Below, piece by piece: positions 32,093 to 44,913 of a stretch of DNA of 64,000 bases. Under the pieces are notes generated by a model. It was not told the origin of the DNA. It worked only from the letters and a program-made list of their open reading frames with translations, and did not search any database. The stretch's first letter is position 1. Each line of letters begins with the position of its first letter. The stretch lies in the NCBI GenBank assembly GCA_021234155.1, contig JAJEKV010000108.1, positions 801,452 to 865,451 of the forward strand, in the 5' to 3' direction. The translations under genes and the position numbers were made by a program. Source of the DNA: Isoetes taiwanensis. Its lineage: Eukaryota > Streptophyta > Lycopodiopsida > Isoetales > Isoetaceae.

Positions 32093-32870
32093 GATGTGGC
32101 TGTGGCTAGTCGTCAATTTAAAGAAAGAAAAATATTGATTAATGGTGATAATTTTTTAAAATATTATTTATGGTGATAATTTCTGCTCTCCCTATAGTGG
32201 CACTCATTGAACAGGGGACGAAGTATACACACGAAGGGTACCACTCTACAAACTATGCAGCAGATTTCCATATTCTATAATGCTACAATAAGCCATGATA
32301 CTGGAATGGATGTGCAGAGAGAAATGAGAGGGTAAGGGGTCTTCAACGATTATGTGTTTCCATTATGCCAAGAAAGGGCAATGGCAAAGAATTTGCGATG
32401 ACATGGAGCTGATGTGGTGACACATAGTTTTTAACACACCAGCTCTACTAAGCTTATAATTTTTCTTGCAATTCTAGCTTAGCCATGTAGGGCTCGAATG
32501 CACAAATGTTTGTCGATGTTGCATGGGCTTCTTGGTTTCGACTGGCGGTTCCGGAGAAGGCCTTAAGTTTGCCATATCCTTTGTTAGTCTTTCTCCTTAT
32601 ACATACTTGACCCTGTGTTTCTGATAATATGTGTTGTAGGCATCATAAAAGGCCATGTATTTTATACTTGGTCATCTCCTGCTTGTACTTCTGATTCGAT
32701 TTTAGTATGTACACCTCACCTCTGGTCTTCTGTTTCATTGATGTGTCCGGCAGAGGTATCTTTAGATATGGCGGTGGTTGCTCTGCAGTTGGTATTTCGG
32801 TTTCTTGCTGTGTTGTGTTGGGAATCCTCCTCCTGCTGTTTATGTACGGTGTAGATTAAGGAATAAGGGG
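32093..32870 (+). repeat. Dispersed repeat, copy 1
   Basis: Matches 51,165-53,000 in the same orientation with one large gap: shared landmarks include TGGTGATAATTTTTTAAAAT, GGGTACCACTCTACAAACTA, AACACACCA.CTCTAC and GTATGTACACCTC. About 700 bp present in the other copy are absent here. The short piece TTCTTTCTCAGGT.TCGAGGTT at about 34,060 also matches copy 3. No coding sequence is recognised. Confidence 0.8.
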
Positions 32871-33729
32871 TGAATATGCTCATCCAATGTTCTCTCGCTG
32901 CCCCACGCCACCCCTCGCGGTGAATATGCACCCAAACCAAAGGGGTTTAGGGGATTTTAATTATATGTGTTAGACTTAATGGTTGTGTTAATTAATGTCA
33001 ATGGTAGTTATGTGTTGGTTGTTAATGTCAATGGTTGTTATGTGTTGGGGATTTAATTTTTATATGTTGGATGTTAATGGTTTGTGTTGCAAAAATTTTG
33101 GTCCTTTGGGTTTTAGGGACGCCACACCCCCCAAAGGTGACAAAAAATTTTAGAATTCAAACCAAAAAAACTAGAATTCATTTGAGGCTTTCATCATCAA
33201 TTGTAGCTTTTGAATTTCATCACAATAAAACAAATAGAACATAAGTAAAAGTTACCATAAAGATAGAGCAGATTGATCCCATTATTCTGAAAGTCATAAA
33301 GTTTGCAACACCCATACACAAACATTTTTCAACTGGAATTTAACAGCAGCCTTTGCCTCTATGGATTCTTGTGGTGAGAAACCAAAGTGCACAAGGATCT
33401 AGAAGCCTCAAAATCTAAAAATGCATGGTAATTTTTTGCGAGCTTCATTCGGAATGAGCCATAAAACAATATCCAATAGCGCAATCCTGTATTAATCAGC
33501 TGGTAGGATGTGAAAGCCTACCAAACCCGGCCGGAAAATTTCTGTTTTAGCATAGATAACTTAACCAAACATATCCATATCATACACTATCAAAAAGATC
33601 TCGGAGAGAGCTTTCCAACGCAATAAAAATCATCTCAAACAGAGCTCTGGAACAAAAGTTATGATAAGCAATGTGTTGCTGGTGGGAAACTGCACTACAT
33701 GCGCCCTTCAAGCCCTTCATGTGCCCATT
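32871..33729. other. No gene seen; short TTGGTTGTTAATG-type repeats
   Basis: Around 32,965-33,090 the sequence repeats ATGGTTGTTATGTGTTGG-like units. No gene or motif is recognised in the rest. Confidence 0.5.
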
Positions 33730-33900
33730 ATGCACCACACACACAAAAAGAGGGCTTTTGTTTTGAGCCATTGGTTGTTGACCATTATGCACCACATGCA
33801 CAAAAAAGGGCTTTTGTTGTGAGCCATTGGTTGTTGACCATTATGCACCCCACGCACAAAAAAAGGGCTTTTGTTGTGAGCCATTGGTTGTTGACCATTG
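33730..33900. repeat. 57-bp tandem repeat, three copies
   Basis: Each unit runs from CACCACACGCACAAAAA through GGGCTTTTGTTGTGAG to GGTTGTTGACCATTATG. The copies differ by a few bases. Confidence 0.9.
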
Positions 33901-34292
33901 GAAAAAAAAAGGCTAAAACCAATGGCTCAGAAATGGTGCAGTCTAGATGTACGCATTAGTACATCCATTTGAATACATCACGAAATCATAGGAAAACCTT
34001 AGTGAAAAGCGTACAAAAACACAAAGAAAACCCCCTGTTATTATGCTACATATTCAACTTCTTTCTCAGGTATCGAGGTTCCTTCCCCTCTAAACACAAT
34101 TTCATTAAAATGAGAAATTTTGTGATTCCAATTAGGGACGAAAATCCTTTTTAGTCCATTTTATGGCGATTTTTTGAGCAAATATAGCGCCATTAGCAAA
34201 AAAATGCATCAAAAAAAGGCCATTTATTGGCGCCATTAAAAATACTAACAGTGCATATAATGAAGCTAAAGAAACATGAGATCACAAAATCG

Positions 34293-34551
34293 GTAAAAAT
34301 TTCCCGGGGGATTCACACAGAAGACCTCTATAAACCTAGTGAGTGTGTGGAAGGGGGTTTTTTCTCGATGTTTTCGTACGTACACTAGGGGTTTAAATCC
34401 CCCTCTTACTGACATTCTAGTGTACTTTCTCCATGGAAGGGGTATTTTTCTAACATTTTTACATACGTATATAGGGGTGTTTCTTCTCACCTTAAGCACG
34501 CAGGTGGCATATGCTCATGTGATAAAGGTGAATCCCCCGGGAAAAATTTCT
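34293..34551. repeat. Fold-back element, about 260 bp
   Basis: CCCGGGGGATTCAC next to an AAATTT tract at 34,303-34,316 is inverted at 34,528-34,541. Inside is a second inverted pair, GTACACTAG (34,380) and CTAGTGTAC (34,418). No transposase and no clear target duplication, so a MITE or fold-back repeat. Confidence 0.6.
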
Positions 34552-34670
34552 AAATTCATAGATTTGCATATCCATAAATTTGCCACAACAGGTAAAGACT
34601 CGGAAGAGATAGTCTGTTTACAAAAGTATTATTGTACAATTTACATTATAATCACAAAAAAAAATTCGTG

Positions 34671-37548
34671 CTATGCCAGATCGTTCCAGACGCAGCTGCC
34701 ATGGCTAGAAGAAGCACTCATAGGATATCCTTGAAAGCTCTCGAACGCTATGGCAGTAAAATTGGGATCATCAAGAATATCCAGATTGAATTGTGTATTC
34801 TTGATCACGTCATAGTCCACATCGGGTTGAGCTTCAGGTATCACTGGATTTGGTGGATCTACAGCTTCTTCAACAACAGTAGCTCGTCTCTCTGTCACAG
34901 GAACTGCTGCGATGATAGGATTCAGGAGGCGGTCAAGCCTACCAAGAATGCCCTTTAGGCACTCCGGCTTAACCGGGTCACTTTCGAACACAATGCAAAA
35001 TCTCTTATTCATCAATGAAGCCCGGCCAAACGAACCACAGGAGAAGTAATAAAACACTCCTATTCCTGGCAGTACCATTTTCTGCAAGAGATAGGAGCAT
35101 GTGGCAGGCCCCAGCTGGTTTCTCATGATTACGTCCCCTGGCAAGCCTTGCCAATCGCACTAACCGCCGTTTGCAGAGCTTCCCGCCATAGCTTCGGGTC
35201 TCCCGCTTCACGCTTCTTCATTAGGTACCGGAACCGGTGGCGCTCTTGAGGATGATCGGGCAAACGAGAATCGAGGTCAATGTCATCGCATGTGATCACC
35301 GTAGTGGCCTGAATTTTAGTGGCGTACACACTAGTGCATGGGGGCCCCCGAACTCCCTGCGGGTAGGTGGGTTCTGGTATTCGCCCTCATACATGCCTAA
35401 TAAAGACTCGATCCGAATCCGTGATTATCCAACACGTATAAAATTAAAAATTAATGCTCGCCTTGCAAAGTTGTGGTGTTCTTTATAGTCAGTATTAAAA
35501 AGTTAGATAGTGTGGTTTTGTCCCACATTGGAGTTATGCCTCTAGTGTCCAGGACTATCAAGGATACTGGTACAGGAGTGCAAACAACTTGCCCCCTGCT
35601 ATCTGTTAGTTCAACTTCGCAACGAAAGTCTTCAAAGATCCTCTCTCGCAAGACAACATTGCAAGGATAAATCTTGCCAAGGCGGTGTGGCACGCTATCA
35701 AAACTCCTTCCTTGGTCACTCCAACTTCAACCCACTTACTATGCAAGGTGGCCATGGAAATCAGGTCGGTATCCTCGAAGCCCGCCACGGCAGTACTGAG
35801 ATCAGCGAAGGATGTGAACTTCTTCGGAAAATTATCCTTCACATATTCAAAAATCTCCTTCTTCAAGAAAGATATAGATCGTAGTGTCTTTGCCCTTGTC
35901 TTAAAGAACTGCTTACCTGTATAATAATGTGACCTTGACGATCCATCCAGCACTTCCTGGAACAAAACGCGACAGTCTTCGTAGTCGAGACCCCTCATGC
36001 ACCTCAGGTAGGTCTGACTGAACTAGTCAGATTCTTTTGCCCAGTTACAGGTAATAGTTTGTCCCTTGTTATCTTTTAGCTTGCCAGATTTCCACAAGTT
36101 CCATAGGGACATGAATAACTGAAAAATATCCTCTGGCATGAAGACCCACTGGTTGAAATCTTTTGGATGCTTACCACGCATGGTAACTTCAGCCAAAACT
36201 AGATAACGCTGGAAACAACAAGAAGTTAGTCTTGAATGACATTTAATGAGCAAATGGCGCCGCGGCGCCATTTGCTAATCTTGCCAACAATTACAACAGT
36301 ATGTACTTTGTATGGTTCTGAGCGGATCGCCAAGGCCCGATGGATCGTGCTTCCCAAGATAGAGCATATTGCTACCAAGTAGGTTATGTTATCAATGAAG
36401 GGCTTTTGAAAATAGTCTTCGCAGAAATGGATATCATTGACTTCACAACCGAAATGGGCAGCATTCTTGCTCGTTGATCGTGCCGGATAAGACTCGACAA
36501 TTCCGCTCAAGATAAATCTTTGACATTTGCTCTTGGGACTTTGTTGTGCCGAAGTCTTTAAGCTGAGCAGCCATAACCGAAAGTGATTGCCATTCACTAT
36601 ATAATAGTGCATCCCCATGAGGTCATCCCGGTTTTCCAAGGGTGCATTTTTGTGAGGGGATTAAATGGAATCACGCCCCGCGGGGAGTAAACACCGGATG
36701 TGGGTCTCTTTGAAAGGATTCCACTAACGCTTTCACGCGTCTATATTTCTTGGCCTAGATATCAGATTTGTGTGCCCTTCATATAGGCTGAACACGCTTA
36801 TCTTTTTATAAATGTGATACCCGAGGAAACAGATGCCGTGGTCAAAGATTTTTGCAAGTGGTATTCTCTCGGGCCGGTTTTTCCTCTTTTTCCTCGACCT
36901 TTCCACCTTAAGATTTGCGGTGCACCTCGAGCAAGTGCTGAGCTATTCTTAATGTAAGTTTACGCCCGGCTTCATATGGTGACCCTTTTGGCGGTGTGCC
37001 CAAGAGTCTCACGGATATGTGATGGGCTTGGAGGAACTTCACCACCGCCACGGCCTGCTTCGTCGGCTCCTCTCTCCGTCTTGGACCCAGTGGGACTTGG
37101 ACTGTCTTCTTGCTTTTTAGACTAGAGTCCGAGGAGGTCTCTGGCACGTGCTTCTTCTTCTTCTTTTTTCTCTTCCAGTCTCCACTTCCTTTCCCTCCTT
37201 TCTGTCGCCATTTCCTTCCATACGCCCTTTCGTCCCTTTCCTTGTCTTTCTTTTCCTTCTTCTCTTTCTTTTCCTTCTTTTCCTTCTTTTTCTTTCTTTT
37301 CCTTCGAGATCTTTGTGATCCTTTCTTAACTTTCCCTTTCTTCCGCCCCTTTTCCTTCCTGGAGTTTCGCCAACATCCTCGAAGAGTGATGAGGAGTCTT
37401 TTTTAAATTTTGCGGCACCGCTCTCCTTAGTTTGTCTTGTCTTCTTCCCGCTAACTATTTTTAGCGGGCCCGGTCCACAATGATGGGTAGTTTCTGCTGG
37501 GCTAATGCCTTGACAAACTAATGAAGGCGAAGTTTTAAATTCGTTCAT
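34671..37548 (-). CDS. Multi-exon gene, possible DNA methyltransferase C-terminus, with frame breaks
   Basis: A chain of minus-strand coding segments: 37,548-36,908 (very basic, KRRKRKRRRK), 36,639-36,300 (contains FRLWLLSLKTSAQQSPKS), 36,212-36,030 (contains FNQWVFMPEDIFQLFMSLW), 35,998-35,606, 35,693-35,500, 35,329-35,129 and 35,144-34,671. An intron ends at TTGTTTCCAG near 36,213. The segment LIVLDTRGITPMWDK (about 35,530-35,570) resembles motif IV context (DPPYG...WDK) of amino-methyltransferases but with DTRG in place of DPPY. CGSFGRASLMNKRFCIVFE (about 34,985-35,040) followed by DP resembles motif I and its acidic residue. Motif IV before motif I would fit the beta class (N6-adenine or N4-cytosine). 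If right, the altered motif IV argues against normal catalysis. The family call is tentative. Single-base shifts separate several segments. Confidence 0.4.
36250..36275. repeat. Perfect 26-bp palindrome inside an intron
   Basis: The half-site GCAAATGGCGCCG is followed immediately by its reverse complement. It lies between a coding segment and a TTTCCAG acceptor of the methyltransferase-like gene. The same half-site occurs in the hairpin cluster at 38.0-40.1 kb. Confidence 0.9.
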
Positions 37549-38019
37549 ACGACATGAAGAATTATAAAGCCCTCAAGATTTCTTGTGGACCTTTGATGTC
37601 GGCTTCTTCAAAGTCAAGTTGTAATGATGGCGGTCTCAAATTTTGCTTCTTTCATTTAACTAGCTACATTTGCAATACTAGCAGACATTACAGTGGGATC
37701 ATAAAACTTCCAATCCATATAGTAGACAATTATTCTCTCCTGCATAGTATCCTCGCAAACCACCCGGATCCAATCATCGCGACCGTTCTTGGTAACCATC
37801 TTCATGTTGACCAAGATACCCTACCGGTAAATTCGGGCCGATTCTGGGGGCGTCTCCTTTATATGTGCAGACTCTCTTCTTTCGGATCTCCTTCGAGCCT
37901 GTAGGAGCAGAGGTACTCACCTGCATTATTTCCATGCACCAGTTCCCGCCCACAAAGATGATAATGCGCCCGATTGAAATTGTGTTTTCTGACGAATATA
38001 GCCGCAACAAAGAGGCATC

Positions 38020-40390
38020 AAGAACAAAGAGGCATCAAGAACTCGGGTTTGAACAAGCAAAGTGCACAATCTACTAACCAAACAGCGCCATGGCCATTTG
38101 TATCTGAGTCCAAAGGCATAAGCACTTGGAAGCAGCTCAATGCATTTCCACTGCTTTTGGCAGAGAGGCTCCACCCAGTCCCCAGCCCCCCCTTCCATCC
38201 GAGGACCACAATAAGAACCAATCTACCAGAGGCCGAAGCACTCTGAGAGAGCACTACAGCGCACCACATTAAGAACCAATCTACCAAGCAAATGGCGATG
38301 GCCATTTGGTTGGTAGATTGGTTCTTATTGCTAATACATATGTGAATGCTTCGTGTTTCATTGGTCGATGCATGGCCATTTGCCTACACGCCCGGGTTTT
38401 AACAAAGGCCGGCATTCAGACGACTAGGCAAATGGCACCATCGCGCCATTTGCATCGAAGTTAGTGTATGCTGCCACGGGAAGCCGCTCAATGCATTTCC
38501 ATTGTTTGGTCGCGCAGAGGCCTTCATCGAGCCCGAGCCCTCCCTTCGCAATATTCGAGGAAGATGGTTTGAAGAAGAGTGGCTCGACTGGTCGGAGGCA
38601 CCTGCGACCGTAGGTGAGTGCACTACGTAATCCAACACAACGAGAGCAACCTACTAACAAGCAAATGGCTTATCATCGCTATTTGGTTGGTAGATTGGTT
38701 CATATTGTTAATACATATGTGAATGTACAGTTTATGCTTCCGGTTTATGCATCTGAGTCCAGGTGCATAAACACATGGAAACATTTGATTGCATTTCCCG
38801 GGTTTGGTCGCAGAGGCCATCCAACCGATCCAGCCTCCCCTTCGCAATATTCGAGGGAAGATGGTTTGAAGGAGAGCAGCTCGGACCGCTATAGGAGAAT
38901 GCACTACAGAACGCTAACGCCATATAGGGCAATCTACCAAGCAAAATGGCTCCATGCCATTTACTTGGTAGATTACCTTACTTCAAACCATCTTCCCTCT
39001 AATACGGGCAAGGGAGGGGCCTGGTTGGGCGGAGGCCTCTGCGATCAAACCAGGAAAATGCAATCAAAGCGCTTCCATGTGTTTATGCACCGACCGTGAT
39101 GCATAAACACGTACATAAACACGTACATTCACATATGTATTAGCAATATGAACCAATCTACTAACCAAATAGCGATCGCCATTTGCTTATAGTAGATTGC
39201 TTCTCATTGTGTTGCGTTCAGTAGTGCACTCACCACGAGTCGCAGGGAGTGCCTCGACCCGATCCGAGCCAACTCTTCTTCAAACCATCTTCCCGAATAT
39301 TGCGGCGAGGGGAGGGACCGATGGAGGCCTCTCTGCGACCAAACACGCGGAAATGCATTCGAGCGGCTTTCCATTGCTTATGCCTTCGAACTTCCGATGC
39401 AAATGGCGTTGAGCGATGGTGCCATTTGCCTAGTCGTCTGGTCTCGCTTGTAAAAACCGACGCGGTAGGCAAATGGCGCCATGGCATCGATCGATGAAAG
39501 GAAATTCACATAGTAGCAATAAGAACCAATCTACCAACCAAATGCACCATCGCCATTTGCTTCTTTGGTAGATTGGTTCTTATTGTGGTGCTCTCAGTAG
39601 TTCTCAGATGGTAGAGGCCTCCATCCACCCAGCCCTCCCCCTCGCAATATTCGAGGAAGATGGTTTGAAGAAGAGTGGCTCGACCGGTCGAGGCACCGCG
39701 ACACGTAGGTGAGTGCAATTACGTAATAAAACACACGAGAAGCAATCTACTAAGCAAATGGCGACAAGGCTATTTGGTTGGTAGATTGGTTCATATTAAC
39801 TAATACATATGTGAATGCTTCAGTTTATGCTTCGTGTTTATGCATCCGAACCGGTGCATAAACACATGGAAGCAGCTTGATTGCATTTCGGTTTGGTCGC
39901 GCAGAGGTTTTCCACCGGTCAGGAGCCCCTCCCCTTCGCAATATTCGAGGAAGATGGTTTGAAGGAGAGTAGCTCGGACCCGTTATAGGAGAATGCACTA
40001 CAGAACGCAACACAATAAGAAGCAATCTACCAAGCAAATGGCTCCATGCCATTTACTTGGTAGATTGCTTCTTATGGCCTAATACATATCGCGAATGCTT
40101 CCATTAGTGTTTATGGATCGGACTCAGATACAAATGGCACCCATGGCCATTTGCCAACAACAAGACCCTAAAGTAAACTACTAGGCATCCAATGGCCATA
40201 GAGCTATTTATGCACCAAATGCACTCCTAAAGTAAGCTCAAGCATCCAACAACAAGACTCCTAAAGTAAGCTCATGGCGCCATTTGCCAACAACAAGACT
40301 CCTAAAGTAAGCTACCAGGTATTTAAATGGCGCCAATGGTTTCATTTGCCAATAACAAGACCAAGAGTAAGTTAGATATCTAAATGGCGG
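38020..40390. repeat. Cluster of alternating hairpins and inverted 200-400-bp units
   Basis: Seven hairpins with arms of the type GAACCAATCTACCAA plus CAAATGGC lie at 38,271-38,327, 38,647-38,700, 38,929-38,976, 39,149-39,203, 39,521-39,581, 39,741-39,792 and 40,018-40,073. The DNA between them is one family of units (landmarks TTCGCAATATTCGAGGAAG, ATGGTTTGAAGAAGAGTGGC and GCATAAACACATGGAAGC) in alternating orientation, so 38,757-38,925 and 38,980-39,120 form a long stem, and 39,197-39,410 is inverted relative to 38,455-38,640. Shorter palindromes built on GCAAATGGC..GCCATTTGC lie in between. No coding frame is convincing. It lies just upstream of the methyltransferase-like gene. Confidence 0.9.
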
Positions 40391-42706
40391 TGAATTCATT
40401 TAGAACAAAATGAAACAATGCAAGTAGATGACATACCGGTACTTTGCGGGCAGCCATTGCCTCCACATTCCGAGGAGCTCGAATTGTCGATCTCCATTTC
40501 GAAGCCTTTGATTTTGGCCCTAAACCGTGTGTAGCTTGATGGGGTTAATGAACTCAGGGAAATGGCCAGAAAACACTAAAACCGAGGTCAAAAGGGTTGC
40601 TCGAGTTGCTCGCGCCAAAGGCCAGGCGTCAAGGCTTAGGCACCGGGCCGGCTAAGATCGAGGTAATACCAGAGCCGGAATAAAAACTAAACAAACAAAT
40701 GAGGTCCTCCGGGAAAAACAATGAGGCATAACTAACTTTGGCCGCTAGTCGCCATTGTACCACACAGGCCGTGGTGGTCCAGCGCCCATGCTCCGCCAGG
40801 CGCCCATGCCGGGCCATGCCCAAGGGGCGGTCCAGCGCCCATGCCCGCCAAATTTGAACTTTCAAATTAATATTTCCATCTGATGCCCGGGCCACCCAAA
40901 TTTGAACATAAAATTCAAAAATCCCTCACCAGAATTTGAAAACTTACACTGTGGTAATTAACATAAAATTAAAAATTCCCGCCCAGAATTGAAATTTGAT
41001 CACACCGTTTCTAAATTTGAATCGTCCGCTTTTAAAATTGTACTTTGCATTTAAAGCTCCCTCTTTGTCGTTGTTCTCCTCTTAAAGCGACCATGGCACG
41101 ACGCAGACGTTAGGGCATCTGCTCAGCGCTTTTCGAACTGGGCCATTGCTTTCACCTGCCGTCAGATAAGGCGCCAGTTTTTTCTCAGTGCACCTAGGCG
41201 TAAACTTTGCAAGGCGATAAACGTCGTAGCTTTCTTCTTGGCGCCACGTAAATCCTGTGATTCTTATACCACGTAAATCCCTGTGATTCTTGGGGCTTTC
41301 TTCTTACGCTTCTTTCAAGGGACCATCTGGCCGATCAGCTTGTTTTCCCTGTTCCATCTATCGCTCCAAGACATACCACTATGGATCTATCTAATATCAA
41401 GTAAGTCCACTATTTCGTAGGAATTATGTTCTATTGCCGCCATGTGTATAGCGCGGTTCAAATGCTGATATTCATACCGCTACACTAAGAACCTTGGTTT
41501 CAATTGCAAAGTTAGATGGTGCCCATGTTATGCATGCCCCGCCTTATTGACACATATACAAAGAATGGGAGCAAGAATGCATAACATAGGCACCTCGTAG
41601 ATTTTGTGATGGAGCTAAGCCAAATTGCCCCATGGCACCCATTTCTGATCAATGGCAAATGCACCATTTAGTTCCAAATACACCACTAAAATGATGTATT
41701 GGTCTAAATGGCTTCATAGCCATTCCGTTGAAATGGTGCACGAAGTTGAATGGTGTAAATTTGGAGATTTAGCTCCAAATTTACACCAAAAATTTATTCT
41801 TTTGTATTAAATGGCGCCATTTTTGCTTGTTGATTGCTTATTTTTCGCCTAATCTCATATGTTCTAAAAAGTGTCGCTCTTTGCTTGATTGAAATAGGTT
41901 CAATTTTCCCCACAACCTATTCTGGCTTAAGGACAATTGTTGTCCCAGGGCCATATTTTGAATAGAACCACCCTTCATGGGACGGAAATAGATCCTTTAA
42001 ATGTAGCAATTGAGGTCACTTGAGTCCGTGATCCCATCGACGAGCTTCCCCCCCCTCATAAGCGTATAACATTGGTGAAGCAAGAGGGCACATTCATTCA
42101 ATTGGCTTAAGAGGGATGTAAAACATGTTGAGTGCCCCTCAAGTGAAGATACGCGCCTTCGACATCCCTCAATTTGCCCTTCGTAAAAGGATTCATCTAG
42201 TAGTCCACCATCCGCCAAGAGTCTCACGACATCGGTTTCATCGCCACCGTGGTGAACCAAGCAACACAAAGAACAAATGAAGAAGACGAGATAGTAGAGG
42301 AGATTGGAGGTCATGAGAATCTAGCTGCCCGCCTTGGTCTCAAAGTTGTTTAAGCCCCAAGATGAGACAGCCTACTACCCGCATCAGATCTACTAGGTTT
42401 GCCATGCTACATTCTTCAATCCTCAAGATTGGATCTAAATATTCGGAGGCTTAATATAGTCTTTAGTGATCCCGGGGATGCTATAGACGACGAAGTTCTT
42501 GGGTGTATCAAAGGTCGGGCTTTCATTGGGTAAACATAATAGATCCAACGGAAACCAAAATATCAGTCATGTCATGTTTTGAGCCGGAGAGGCCCTAGCT
42601 AACAGCCTAGTAAACGGGAGACCCATGATGTTTTGCTCCATGATGGTAGGACAGTTTCACAACATTTACAAGCTCAAGCCGCTCCTCGAACGTGATGACT
42701 TAGAAG
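40391..42706. other. Non-coding stretch with more AAATGGCGCCATTT palindromes
   Basis: No recognised gene. GC-rich repeats of CCAGCGCCCATGC lie at 40,775-40,850. The palindrome AAATGGCGCCATTT occurs at about 41,809, with degenerate copies from 41,640, and TCCAAATTTACACC is inverted around 41,765-41,800. A minus-strand frame at 41,997-42,314 starts MTSNLLYYLVFFICSLCCLV, which could be a signal peptide of a small cysteine-containing protein, but nothing else supports it. Confidence 0.45.
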
Positions 42707-44913
42707 TTGAGTGCTTGGAAGTTGGATGTTGAGAAGCAATTCAAGAGGAAAAGGAAATATACATATGTGAAGAGGGTCAGAGGGAAACCAAAGGGGATAG
42801 CAAGGAGGAGAGGATGTGCGCCCAAGTCAATCAAGAGTGCTCCAAAATCAACATGCCGCAAGGACAAATGTGTCAAAAACCGAGCCGAGAGCAAGTATGT
42901 GCCTTTAAGAAAAGAATTTTATTCTCAATCAAGGAAGTGCGTGGATTACGCTTTGTTTTTTTATGTGTTGAGTGTAACTTATACAGGGCACGTGAGGCTT
43001 AAAAGTAGTGGTCTCGGAGTGGAGGTGTCAATTCGATGGCGCCGCGGGTTTTAGGAGTTGCTCACCACGCTTTTATAGTTGGAGGAAGAGGTTGGGAGTT
43101 AGGTGGAAAAATGAGTGAGCATGGTAATACTGTGCTCTAAGAAGCCTAGATCCGTGATACTAGCTACGAAAGTGTGCTTGATACCTTCATTAGTGAGAAT
43201 GCGTGAGAGCATTCCACATAGAAGCAAAAAAGGAAAGGATGATATAAGGGAGAATGTTCGCAAACTTCCTTCCATCCTTAATAAGAAGAGCATACATAAG
43301 GAAGTGGGTGCCGTGGTGGAAGAAGTGACAGAAAGAGTGTAACCTTGCCCTCTTTTACAATATTTGAAGAAAGAGTTTCCGCATCGCCAAGATAGCCAAA
43401 ATACACAAGATTCTCCAAGTGTAACATATGTGTAGTCATCAAGCCGTAAATTAGAAAGAACAAAAGATACAAGGGGAGAGACGAACCTTTCAATTCAACC
43501 AGCGAGCACATAGGTTGGAACAACGTTCAGAGGGAGTCAATATTGGCATTGGCGGCATTATCACATCGCTCGCGGAAAGTCACCTTTGCATAATACATGA
43601 TAAGATGGATCAGGTCAAAACACCCACACCAAGAAGTCACCATCTTGTAAAGTCCGCTTGGAGAGGAGATCGCTTGAAGAGCAATTTTTGACAGAGCATT
43701 GATGACATGGTCATGGTGGACGGGCTTATGGCCATTTCTCTCTTGATCTTTGGAAGGATGACTCAAACTTTCATGTTGGATCACTTTCTAGGATCCTACA
43801 CTATCTTGAGTTGCCTAAGAAGACAAAGTGTGGTGATTGTGGAAGGTAACTACAGATTGCAAATTGATGCAAGCCCTAAAAGATACTCTAATTATCGCGA
43901 AGATATAAGCTAGCGGGCAGACACAAAGAGAAGATGCCTTCATCTTCTAGTGCCTACTTAGAAGGCTTCAATCCCTCTTCCTCGAAATCTCTACTTATAG
44001 TTGATAATGCATCGGGTCAAAAAATAAAATAGATATGTGTTCTCCTACCTCTCTTATTTGACATGGTTTAAGGTATTGATGAGATTCAGGTTGGCTTCAT
44101 GATGGTTGGGCACACCATGACGATATTGATGCATTGTTTGGGAAACGTTTCGACGTTAATGAGTTCATCGGATGCTCTAACTTTGCCCGAGTTGTTTTAC
44201 TTGTTTAGCAAGTGCAATGCAAAGTCTCCTGCTCCATATTTTGTGGATGAAGTTCCGATTGGAAAGGCTTTTGTCAAGGATATATCCCCGATAAAGACCA
44301 ACGCCTAACAGCCATACTGTAATCTCATTGCTATTCCGATTTAAAATGGATGGGAAATGGCCCATTATGCAATATAAGATGCGCCAACCCATAAAGAGTG
44401 GATTCCAAAAGGAATAAGAATGTGGAAAGGAGGATGAAAATGGTGAGCCAACGTTACCAATGGGGTGCCTAAAAATATCCCTCCAAGGAAGACATTGAAA
44501 GATCTCCCTCGCCTGGCAGATAGCATCAGCAAGTACATAGCATTATGGAATTCCTTCTGCAAAAATCAAGAAGATAATGTATTTGCATGACAGTACAAAG
44601 CAACTATGGATTACCGAACGAGATTCTTTTGTGTTTGGAAGATGTATCTCTAGGACGACCTCAAAATGATAACTTTTGGTTGCGTACAAGGCAAGAACCT
44701 CTACAAACTGCATTTACTCCAGAGGTCGATGAAGCCGCTGTGCTTGTAAGACCTTTGCCTACGTATTGTGGGCCAGCAGATGGGCCCAAAGGTTACCTAT
44801 GGATGAGTTCGATCCTCATGCACATGTTACTTAAAGGTATGTTTGTTTTAGTCCCGACTCGAGATTATGAAACTCCAACGTGGTTGGGCTTTTGTAAGAA
44901 GATGCCATCCTAG
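42707..44913 (+). other. Unrecognised plus-strand reading frames
   Basis: Frames at 42,707-43,054 (115 codons, basic, KQFKRKRKYTYVKRVRGKP), 43,115-43,342, 43,707-43,913, 44,099-44,308 and 44,587-44,913 (contains EVDEAAVLVRPLPTYCGPAD) follow one another on the same strand. They might be pieces of one decayed mobile element, but I see no catalytic motif and no terminal repeats. Treat as unassigned. Confidence 0.25.

Noticed and set aside
37110-37406. Plus-strand Phe/Ser-rich membrane protein
   Set aside because: It is the antisense reading of a polypurine tract that encodes the Lys/Arg-rich segment of the minus-strand gene.
41997-42314. Small secreted cysteine-containing protein on the minus strand
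   Set aside because: The signal-peptide-like start is suggestive, but nothing else (conserved motif, exon structure or neighbours) supports it and the region is repeat-derived.
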